DNA of 56,875 nt. Origin: Pseudomonadota bacterium (GTDB lineage Bacteria > Pseudomonadota > Gammaproteobacteria > Enterobacterales > Enterobacteriaceae). A program made the translations under genes and the position numbers. The stretch lies in assembly GCA_018261615.1 (NCBI GenBank), contig JAGTSE010000023.1:1-56875 (forward strand). The letters run 5' to 3'. The notes under the pieces are model-generated. The model had not been told where the DNA came from, did not search any database, and saw only the letters and a list, made by a program, of their open reading frames with translations. The first letter of the stretch is position 1. Each line of letters opens with the position of its first letter. Below are positions 1-7,441 of this stretch, piece after piece.

Positions 1-59
1 ATGATGGCGTGATAACGGAAAAATATCGCGATCGCGACCTGCGGTCGCTACAAAAGATG

Positions 60-118
60 AACCCCATGCACAAACATGGGGTTCGTCAGCAGTCTGAAAG
101 GCGCTGCAAAGCGCCTTT
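60..118. terminator. two tandem hairpins between upstream (fliC side) and the glycosyltransferase gene
   Basis: Two perfect inverted repeats stand close together: 60-68 pairs with 75-83 (9 bp stem, 6 nt loop), and 97-104 pairs with 111-118 (8 bp stem, 6 nt loop). They follow the stop codon of the minus-strand glycosyltransferase gene, and reading leftwards the second stem is followed by a TTTT run. They probably end transcription of that gene and of whatever converges on it from the left, expected to be fliC. T-tracts are short, so the terminator role is inferred from position and stem quality. Confidence 0.5.
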
Positions 119-155
119 CCTGTTTGCCATTGGGTTTATCTGGCGCAGAGAAACC

Positions 156-3100
156 TTAATCCGGTAACCACAGTTGCGCCTGGCGCAGCAGGCTTTCGCC
201 GTCCCACATACCGTTTTCCAGCACGTACAGGCGCAAATTATCGCCAAGTTGTGCCGCTGCAACCGCGTCGAGCAGGTGGTTTTCAATGGCTTCGCGCCAG
301 CTTTTCGCGCGATTTTCAACGCGCGTAACGCCAGAGATGCCCTGTGTGCTGATGATATCGCTGCAAATCACTGGCACGCCGCAGGCACCATATTCGAGCA
401 GCCGCACCGGGCTAAGCGCACGGTTCCACGGTGTGTCGGCCAGTGGTTCCACGGCGAGATCGAGATTCAGGCTGGCCAGTTTTTTCGCAAAATGTTGCGG
501 GTGAACCGGGGCATGAAATTCGCTGACCCACTCCCGAAGGGAAGGCGGGCAGTAGCCATAGAACACCCATTCAACCCGATCGGCTAATTGGCTGATCAGC
601 TTATGAATCAGTTCCAGATCGCTGGTATTCGCCGCTGTTCCGCACCAGCCGATGCGCGGTTTCTTACCCACGCCACGCTGGCTGGATAACCCCGACCATT
701 GCTGCGGTGAAAGCCGCGTCGGCATCACGCGGATGTCGCTGTGCAGCCCGGCGCACTGTTCGGCCAGTTCGTTGCTGGCGACGATCAAGCGATCTACATG
801 CGCCAGCGTGTCGCGCAGCGCAGCAAAAATATCCTGCGGCAGATCGTTACGCTCGTCGGCATTGACCGCTAAGCCCGGCAACCAGCAATCCAGATCGAAG
901 ATTTTAAACACCGATGCCGCCTGCGGCAGGCGGCGCAACCACTCCTGCGCGCCGTCGCTGATTTGTCGATGAACGATCAGCGCATCCGGCACAAAGCGAC
1001 TGATATCGATATAGGTGCTGGCGTGATAATTAATTTGCCCTTCGACGACGCCCGCGTTATTCAGCAATGCGAGCGGTGCATCCAGGCGCAAGCGGCTGCC
1101 AGGCAGGCTTGGCAACGGAAATGCGATCAAACGTGGCACTGGCTTCCAGTGTAGCGGCTGCCAGCTTTTATTGCTGCTGGCTTCAAACTGGAATCCCGCG
1201 CCATCCAGCGACAGATTCGGGTTATAGGCCGGATCGTTGGCGATGAGCGGCATCCATTTTGCGTACATGGTGTCTTGCTCAGCCATAAAGCGCTGGCGTT
1301 TTTTCTCCTGTACGGTCTTATCGACCTTCTTCTGGCTGACGCTGCCTTCATGCATTACCAGAGCATGTGGCGTCCACACCGTCAGATAGCCCGCTTCACG
1401 CACCTTCAGGCACAGATCGACATCGTTATAGGAGACGGTGAAGTTCTCTTCGTCTAGCCCGCCGACCTGCTCGTAGACGGATTTGCGGATCAGCAGACAC
1501 GCGGCGGTGACCACGTTGTAATTCTGGTCAACCAGTAGGCGATTCATATAACCGGCGCGGTTGTTTTCGCTACCGATAAAGGGGTGATCCGCCGGGCCAC
1601 GCAGCCCCAGCACCACGCCCGCATGCTGGACTTTGCCGTCGGGGTAGAGCAGCTTCGCGCCGGTGATGCCTACTTCCGGGCGTAACCCATGATTCAGCAT
1701 ATGATCCAGCCAGTTTTCGCTGATCACTGCCGTATCGTTATTCAGCAATACCAGGTATTCACCGCGCGCCTCCCGTGCGGCCATATTGTTGATAGCGGAA
1801 TAGTTGAATGGATGCGGATAGCGCAAAACGCGAATACGTTCAGGATCGATAGTCGAAATCCCCTCCAGCCACTGCAACGCTTCCGTCGTCTCACTGTTAT
1901 TATCAACAATCAGCAGTTCATAGTTTCGGTAGTGCGTCTTCTCCAGCAGGCTGGTGACGCAGGTGCTGAGAATAGTAAGCTGATCTTTGGTCGGGATGAT
2001 AATCGACACCAGCGGTTGTTGCTGATGGTTATAACGCAGGGCATACAGCCCCGGATGCGTTGCCACCACCGTACCCTGAGCATAGCCGCGGTTGTGCAGA
2101 TGCTGAGTTAAAATCGCCTGTTCTTCCGGTTGGCTGACCTGCACCGGCGGATGGCCAATCACAAACGGTTCCGGCAGGTGTCCGGCAAAGCCCATCCCTT
2201 TTTGTTCAATCAGACGAACAATAAACTCAAATTGCCAGGCCTGCGGATAAGCCGGGTCAAATCCGCCCGCAGCCAGAAGCGTTGCGCTGCGGAAAATCCA
2301 GTGGCGGGCCATCTCTGCCGGGTAGCTGAGCAGTAAATCGAGGTTGAAATCCGGGCGCATCGCCGTGGTGAAAATTTCGCCGTTCTGCGTGTAGAACTCA
2401 TCGCCATAAATCGCATCGCAGCTGGAGGCGCCATCCAGCGCCAGATCGAACATCAGCATGCCGCTCTCAAGCAGCACTTCACCGGCGTCCATGAACATCA
2501 TCCAGTCAGACGGCTGGCTGGCGATGTACTGATTGATGATATCAATCTGATTATCTTGCCGGGCGATAAGCATCGGTGCAGGAAGATCGGCACGCTGATC
2601 CGTGATGACCACCGGGTTCAGCGTCAACCCGAATCCGGCGTAGCGTTGCAGGCTTTGCAGCGTTGCGGTGACAGCATCAGGATGATGTCCGTACTGCGAG
2701 ATAAAAACGGTTAACGTTTGCTGCGTGTTGCGCGCTTGCTGGAAAGCTTCCACCAGCGGCAGGAACTGCGGTTGCAGACGGCGTTCGTCGAGCCATTTAT
2801 TGATTTTGTTGCTGTAGAACCGACGCACGGAGATTTGTAGGGAGTTATGCAACGCACGCAGCAGGTTTTCCGTCTGGAAACGCTGCTCGCCGTGCATCAG
2901 CGCGACTTTGACATTTTCATTTTCTTCTTTATTACCGCTGTACCAGCCCAGTTCTCTAATGATTTGCGGTAAACGGGTATAGGTTCTGTTAATGACATCG
3001 TTATATTTCCCGGTATGCGCGAGCTGGCTGCGCTGGTTCTCCGAGGTGCGAAAAGCCGAGAGCGTTTCAGCGATAAAGGCCAGATTACCGAGGTGCAGTA

Positions 3101-3716
3101 ACTTCAGATACAGCGTCATATCGGTCAGGAAGTAGAGATGCTCACCAAGCAGGGTGAACATGTCATCACCAAAAGCGATTAGATCTTTGCGATAGCACAG
3201 TACGGAGCTGGGCTCGCCGATAAAGTTCACCGGATGGTCGGTGAAAAACTTCACCACGTCCGGGCCATCGAGGATTACATCACCGGTAAACGGGAAGGCA
3301 GTTGCTGTGATATCAACTAGCGGGGTGCCGTTTTCATCAATACGAACACGGCGCGAAGAGGCCATGCGGTTATTTGGCGATGATTCCAGCGCCGAAACGA
3401 GACGGGTAATACAATGTTCGAAAATAATATCGTCATCGTAGAGAAACTTAATGTATTTACCGCTGGCACGCCGTACGCCAGCAAGCACGTTGCCGTCTTC
3501 CCATAAACGGACGCTGTTTTTGGTGTAATAGATAGGCGTTTTGGTGGTTAATGCATAACGCTCGCAGGTGAGACGAATGGTGTCATCGGTGCTGTCGTCA
3601 TAAATAATGACTTCGCAATTTGGCCAACTCTGATTGAGTGCGCTGGCGAGCGTTGTCGCGAAGAATTCGGGCTTGTAAGCCGGGATAACAATACTCACCA
3701 AAGCGCATTCGTTCAT
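156..3716 (-). CDS. large multidomain glycosyltransferase, probable flagellin glycosyltransferase
   Basis: A 1186-residue protein with several glycosyltransferase modules in series. Residues 1 to about 220 are a GT2 (GT-A) domain with the opening VSIVIPAYKPEFF and an acidic YDDDIIF motif. A degenerate GT2-like segment follows (about 340-560, MMFMDAGEVLLESG). A second full GT2 domain spans about 600-870 (PLVSIIIPTKDQ, then VLLNNDTAVIS). The last 280 residues look like a GT-B C-terminal domain (GWCGTAA, then LLEYGACGVPVICSD). No signal peptide or membrane segment is seen, so it should act in the cytoplasm. The ATG at 3716 is chosen because a GGA lies just upstream and homology begins there; the frame stays open up to 3842. 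It is divergent from the sugar-modifying operon at 3960. Large multidomain transferases of this kind glycosylate flagellin in other bacteria. The acceptor here is inferred from the position beside fliA, not shown. Confidence 0.85.
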   Translation of the reverse strand: MNECALVSIVIPAYKPEFFATTLASALNQSWPNCEVIIYDDSTDDTIRLTCERYALTTKTPIYYTKNSVRLWEDGNVLAGVRRASGKYIKFLYDDDIIFEHCITRLVSALESSPNNRMASSRRVRIDENGTPLVDITATAFPFTGDVILDGPDVVKFFTDHPVNFIGEPSSVLCYRKDLIAFGDDMFTLLGEHLYFLTDMTLYLKLLHLGNLAFIAETLSAFRTSENQRSQLAHTGKYNDVINRTYTRLPQIIRELGWYSGNKEENENVKVALMHGEQRFQTENLLRALHNSLQISVRRFYSNKINKWLDERRLQPQFLPLVEAFQQARNTQQTLTVFISQYGHHPDAVTATLQSLQRYAGFGLTLNPVVITDQRADLPAPMLIARQDNQIDIINQYIASQPSDWMMFMDAGEVLLESGMLMFDLALDGASSCDAIYGDEFYTQNGEIFTTAMRPDFNLDLLLSYPAEMARHWIFRSATLLAAGGFDPAYPQAWQFEFIVRLIEQKGMGFAGHLPEPFVIGHPPVQVSQPEEQAILTQHLHNRGYAQGTVVATHPGLYALRYNHQQQPLVSIIIPTKDQLTILSTCVTSLLEKTHYRNYELLIVDNNSETTEALQWLEGISTIDPERIRVLRYPHPFNYSAINNMAAREARGEYLVLLNNDTAVISENWLDHMLNHGLRPEVGITGAKLLYPDGKVQHAGVVLGLRGPADHPFIGSENNRAGYMNRLLVDQNYNVVTAACLLIRKSVYEQVGGLDEENFTVSYNDVDLCLKVREAGYLTVWTPHALVMHEGSVSQKKVDKTVQEKKRQRFMAEQDTMYAKWMPLIANDPAYNPNLSLDGAGFQFEASSNKSWQPLHWKPVPRLIAFPLPSLPGSRLRLDAPLALLNNAGVVEGQINYHASTYIDISRFVPDALIVHRQISDGAQEWLRRLPQAASVFKIFDLDCWLPGLAVNADERNDLPQDIFAALRDTLAHVDRLIVASNELAEQCAGLHSDIRVMPTRLSPQQWSGLSSQRGVGKKPRIGWCGTAANTSDLELIHKLISQLADRVEWVFYGYCPPSLREWVSEFHAPVHPQHFAKKLASLNLDLAVEPLADTPWNRALSPVRLLEYGACGVPVICSDIISTQGISGVTRVENRAKSWREAIENHLLDAVAAAQLGDNLRLYVLENGMWDGESLLRQAQLWLPD

Positions 3717-3959
3717 TTTTTTTCCGTTATGCGGGCAGCAGTTTGAGTGCATCAACACGCGATGCGGCAACGAGGTGATGACGACCTGGTTTCTCAGGCG
3801 TGAAATTTCACGGATTTTCTTTATCTCGGACAATAATAGCAAAGAGAGGAAGGTGTCTTGCGGGTCTAATTGGCATGGGAAATGCCCCTTGTTTACCCAA
3901 TAGATTCACTTTGGTGCCTGTAACATCAAAGTCATCTCTGGCTTGTTCAGGTTCATTTT
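3717..3959. promoter_or_regulatory. divergent intergenic region of the island, with a perfect palindrome
   Basis: This 243 bp gap separates the divergent glycosyltransferase and aminotransferase genes, so it should hold both promoters. A perfect 14 bp palindrome, CGTGAAATTTCACG, lies at 3799-3812, about 83 bp upstream of the glycosyltransferase start, and looks like an operator. A GGCAT/ATGCC inverted repeat lies nearer the aminotransferase. I found no good sigma-28 promoter (TAAA-N15-GCCGATAA) and no convincing sigma-70 pair. Confidence 0.4.
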
Positions 3960-5114
3960 ATGGACAATAACATCTTTGTCACCAGCCCACTGTTGCCGCC
4001 TCTGGAAGAGTTTATTCCCTATCTGGAAAAGATTTGGCAGAACCGCATCCTCACCAACGGGGGGACATTCCACCAGCAACTCGAGGAGGCGCTGGCGGAA
4101 TATCTGGGTGTGAAATATGTCTGTCTGTTCGCCAATGGGACACTGGCGTTGTTGACGGCACTGCAGGCGCTGCGTATCACGGGTGAGGTGATTACCACCC
4201 CATACTCGTTTGTTGCTACCTCACATACCTTGCTGTGGAATGGCCTGACGCCCGTTTTTGCGGATATCGACCCGCTGACCTACAACATCAATCCGGAACG
4301 CGTTGAAGAGCTGATTACGCCGCAGACGACGGCGATCATGCCGGTGCATTGTTATGGCGTACCCTGTGATGTAGATAAGATCCAGCAGGTGGCGGATGTA
4401 TACGGATTAAAAGTGATTTATGACGCTGCGCATGCATTCGGCGTGAAGAAAAACGGCACCAGCATTCTGAATCACGGTGATCTCTCGGTACTCAGTTTCC
4501 ATGCCACGAAGGTATTTAACACCTTCGAAGGTGGCGCGATTATCTGTCATGACGCGCGAACAAAGCAGCGTATCGACTACCTGAAAAACTTTGGCTTTGC
4601 CGGTGAAACCCGTGTGGTTGCGCCCGGAATCAACGCCAAAATGAATGAAGTAGAAGCGGCATTCGGTCTATTGCAGTTAAAACATATCGATCAGGCGCTG
4701 GCCGAACGCCAGGCGCTTTATCAGCACTATCTCAAACTGCTGGATGGCGTTGCAGGACTGAGCCTGCTTAACGTACCTGACGATGTGAACTGGAACCACG
4801 CGTATTGCCCGGTGCTGATTGAACCTGAGTTTGGCATCAGCCGCAATGCGCTATATGAAGCGATGAAAAGTGAAGGCATTTTAACCCGTCGCTACTTCTA
4901 CCCTTTAATTAGCTCCTTCAGTATGTACCGCGGTTTTGCGACCTCGCAAAAAGAGCATTTACCCTGCGCGAACGATATCGCTGAGAAAGTGTTATGCCTG
5001 CCGATTTACCCAGGGCTGGAACGGGAAGATCAACAGCGTATTGTGGATATTATCCGCCGTATGGCGCCCCCTGTTGCAAACAATGTCGCCATGATTTCTG
5101 CGGGGGGTCTATGA
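3960..5114 (+). CDS. DegT/DnrJ/EryC1/StrS sugar aminotransferase, VioA-like
   Basis: A 384-residue PLP enzyme of the nucleotide-sugar aminotransferase family. Family marks are NGTLALLTALQAL (cofactor phosphate), TTPYSFVATSHTLLWNG, the YDAAHAFG motif, and FHATKVFNTFEGGA with Lys184 as the expected Schiff-base residue. The N-terminal stretch PPLEEFIPYLEKIW and the VITTPYSFVAT segment resemble VioA, which makes dTDP-4-amino-4,6-dideoxyglucose (viosamine) from the 4-keto sugar supplied by RmlA and RmlB. Neither rml gene is in the window, so the substrate would come from elsewhere on the chromosome. It is the first gene of a four-gene operon, and its stop overlaps the next start (ATGA at 5111). 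The family call is firm; the exact sugar, and C-3 versus C-4 amination, is inferred. Confidence 0.9.
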   Translation: MDNNIFVTSPLLPPLEEFIPYLEKIWQNRILTNGGTFHQQLEEALAEYLGVKYVCLFANGTLALLTALQALRITGEVITTPYSFVATSHTLLWNGLTPVFADIDPLTYNINPERVEELITPQTTAIMPVHCYGVPCDVDKIQQVADVYGLKVIYDAAHAFGVKKNGTSILNHGDLSVLSFHATKVFNTFEGGAIICHDARTKQRIDYLKNFGFAGETRVVAPGINAKMNEVEAAFGLLQLKHIDQALAERQALYQHYLKLLDGVAGLSLLNVPDDVNWNHAYCPVLIEPEFGISRNALYEAMKSEGILTRRYFYPLISSFSMYRGFATSQKEHLPCANDIAEKVLCLPIYPGLEREDQQRIVDIIRRMAPPVANNVAMISAGGL

Positions 5115-6277
5115 CTCGTCCAAAAACGGCGATGATCCTCGATGCCGGATTTGCGTCGCTGCCTTTACAACAGGCGGTTAAAGCGGCGGGTTTTACCACG
5201 CTGGTGTGCAGCGGCAAAGCGCAGGATGCGGGGATGAAGTTCGCTGATATCGCGCATGTGCAGAATTACGCTGACGCCGATGCGGTGCTGGCAGTGGCGC
5301 GCGAGCAGAAGATTGCGGCGATTTTGCCTGGTGTGACCGATGTCTCTTATCTGACCGGTAGCCGCGTGGCTGCTGAACTCGGACTGGCCGGTTTTGATAC
5401 TCCGGACGTCAGCGATACGCTATTCCTTAAAGATCGTTTCCGCGCCTGGGCAGAGCTGAAAGGCTATCCGATTCCGCGCGCGGTTAACGAACCGGAAGCG
5501 GCGGGTGATTTGCCTTTTCCGCTACTGGTTAAGCCAATTGATGCCTATAGCGGGATCGGTATTACGCTGGTGCGCGAGCCTGGTGCATTGCCGCAGGCGG
5601 TTGAACTGGCACGCGGCGCCTCCCGTAATGGCCACTGCGTTATCGAAACCTTCTGTGAAGGCGCGTTATACAGCCATTCGGCATTTATTCGCGGCGGTGA
5701 GATTGTCTGTGAATTTTTTGTCGATGAATATTGCACCGTTTATCCCTGGCAGGTGAACAGCAGTAGTCTGAGTTTGACGCTCACCGAAGCGATGCGCGAT
5801 CGCGTCAGCGAATGCATGCAGACGCTGGTGCGGGAATTGCAACTCGTTGATGGCTTACTGCATACCCAGTTCATTGCCAATGAATACGATTTTTGGCTGA
5901 TTGAATTAACCCGCCGTTGCCCAGGCGATCTCTATTCACGTTTGATTGAATTGTCCACTGGCGAAAACTATTCCGCCGGATTTGTCACTCCCTTTATTGG
6001 TCGCGAAACTGCATTCAGCGCGCGTCGCCCCGCGCATCAGCGAGCCATCGCCCGGCATACCATTTCCAGCGATGCTGAAAGTCACTTTGTCGGCTATCGT
6101 TTTGCCCCGATTGCGGCACGAATTATTGAAACTATCCCGCTGAAGTTACTTGGCGATCCTCTGCTGCCCGCGCCGCGCGACAGGGCGGGGCTGGTTTTTG
6201 CCGAGTTTGAGGATTTCGCCGAACTGGCGCGATTGACGCCACAGCTCAAAAACTATTTTTCTTTTAAAACGATTTAA
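5111..6277 (+). CDS. ATP-grasp domain protein, putative carboxylate-amine ligase for sugar decoration
   Basis: A 388-residue protein. The ATG at 5111 overlaps the aminotransferase stop as ATGA, which argues for it over the longer open frame starting at 4994. The N-terminal half is a Rossmann-like pre-ATP-grasp domain (VLAVAREQKIAAILPG). The ATP-grasp fold follows, with FPLLVKPIDAYSGIGITLV as the nucleotide-binding loop and WLIELTRRCPGDLYSRL as the acidic metal-binding end. Such enzymes join a carboxylate to an amine through an acyl phosphate. Translational coupling to a sugar aminotransferase suggests it acylates the new amino group, perhaps with an amino acid or hydroxy acid. The acyl donor cannot be read from the sequence, and no biochemical homologue is recognised with certainty. 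Confidence 0.8.
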   Translation: MTRPKTAMILDAGFASLPLQQAVKAAGFTTLVCSGKAQDAGMKFADIAHVQNYADADAVLAVAREQKIAAILPGVTDVSYLTGSRVAAELGLAGFDTPDVSDTLFLKDRFRAWAELKGYPIPRAVNEPEAAGDLPFPLLVKPIDAYSGIGITLVREPGALPQAVELARGASRNGHCVIETFCEGALYSHSAFIRGGEIVCEFFVDEYCTVYPWQVNSSSLSLTLTEAMRDRVSECMQTLVRELQLVDGLLHTQFIANEYDFWLIELTRRCPGDLYSRLIELSTGENYSAGFVTPFIGRETAFSARRPAHQRAIARHTISSDAESHFVGYRFAPIAARIIETIPLKLLGDPLLPAPRDRAGLVFAEFEDFAELARLTPQLKNYFSFKTI

Positions 6278-6287
6278 GGACTGGATT

Positions 6288-7397
6288 ATGGCCAAGCCTT
6301 TGCGCCTTGCATTCATCGGTGGTGGTATCAATTCCGCCATCGGCATGACACATAAAATCGCCAGCCAGATGGACGGGCACTTCCAGTTGACGGCGGGGTG
6401 TTTCAGCCGTGATGAAAGCATCAATCAGCAAACCGGTGCGGCCTGGGGACTGGAGAAGCGCGCGATTTATCAGGATGCGCTATTGATGCTGGAAAAAGAG
6501 CATCAACGCCTTGATGCGGTGGTGGTGCTGACGCCGACGCCTGCGCATCGCGACATTCTGCTGGCCTGCCTGGAGTACCCGTTACCGATCATTTGCGAGA
6601 AGGCGATGGTAGCGACGGTGGATGATGCGCAAGAGATCCAGCAGCGGGTTGATGAAGTTAACAGCCCGCTGTATGTGACATTCAACTATACCGGCTATCC
6701 GATGGTGCGCGAACTACGCCAGCGCCTGTTGAGCGGCGGGCTTGGACGAGTTCAGCAGGTGATGGTCGAAATGCCGCAGGAAGGTTTTAGCCGTTGCCGC
6801 AATGATGGCAGTGTGACGTTACCGCAACTCTGGCGTCGAGTGGACGGCGAAATCCCGACGGTATCGCTGGATCTCGGGGTTCATGTGCACCAATTGGTAG
6901 AGTTTATCACCGACAAACAGGCGCTGGATGTTTACGCTGTCAACAGCACGTTTGCGCGAGTGCCGAACGTGGTAGACACCGTCAATATCATCTCGCGTTA
7001 TAGCGACGATATGGTGTGTAACTACTGGTACGGTAAAGCCGCGCTTGGTTTCCGCAACGGTTTGCGGATCCGCATTTATGGTACGGAAGGCAGCGCCGAA
7101 TGGTTGCAGATGGAGCCGGAGTATCTGCGCCTCGCTGATATTCACGGTAATGTGCGTATTGTCGATCGTACTGCGGGTGATAACACCATCGCCAATCTGG
7201 ATCGTTACTGCCGCTTTAAAGCTGGTCATCCTGCAGGTTTTATTGAAGCTTTTGCCAACTACTACTGCGATATCGCCGCCGCTTTGCGTGGCGAAGCAAA
7301 CAGCTATGCGATTGGCTCTGCCACCGCATTACAGGGATTGTCATTCCTGGAAAGCGCGAACAGAAGTGCGATTGCGCAACAAAAAATAGTGTTGTGA
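6288..7397 (+). CDS. Gfo/Idh/MocA family oxidoreductase
   Basis: A 369-residue NAD(P)-dependent dehydrogenase. The N-terminal Rossmann fold opens with LAFIGGGINSAIG, and the AVVVLTPTPAHRDI segment is typical of the family. The usual Glu-Lys-Pro catalytic/cofactor motif reads Glu-Lys-Ala here (ICEKAMV, about residues 100-106); the lysine is kept and the proline is lost. The C-terminal alpha/beta domain contains SLDLGVHVHQLVEF, where a histidine lies in the usual catalytic region. Members oxidise or reduce sugars, nucleotide sugars and inositols. Placed 10 bp after the ATP-grasp gene in the same operon, it probably alters the sugar or the acyl group of the flagellin glycan. Substrate unknown. 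Confidence 0.85.
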   Translation: MAKPLRLAFIGGGINSAIGMTHKIASQMDGHFQLTAGCFSRDESINQQTGAAWGLEKRAIYQDALLMLEKEHQRLDAVVVLTPTPAHRDILLACLEYPLPIICEKAMVATVDDAQEIQQRVDEVNSPLYVTFNYTGYPMVRELRQRLLSGGLGRVQQVMVEMPQEGFSRCRNDGSVTLPQLWRRVDGEIPTVSLDLGVHVHQLVEFITDKQALDVYAVNSTFARVPNVVDTVNIISRYSDDMVCNYWYGKAALGFRNGLRIRIYGTEGSAEWLQMEPEYLRLADIHGNVRIVDRTAGDNTIANLDRYCRFKAGHPAGFIEAFANYYCDIAAALRGEANSYAIGSATALQGLSFLESANRSAIAQQKIVL

Positions 7398-7400
7398 TTG

Positions 7401-7413
7401 CCCCCCCTATAAT
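7401..7413 (+). promoter_or_regulatory. C7 homopolymer abutting a consensus TATAAT
   Basis: Seven cytosines (7401-7407) run directly into a perfect -10 hexamer TATAAT (7408-7413), 28 bp before the methyltransferase ATG. No good -35 hexamer stands 16-18 bp upstream. If this is an internal promoter, the C-tract lies in its spacer, where slippage would change the spacing. The tract also lies inside an alternative GTG-initiated reading frame (GTG at 7394, overlapping the previous stop as GTGA). Confidence 0.35.
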
Positions 7414-7441
7414 ATGTTTTGACCGAGTCTCTGAGGTAACT

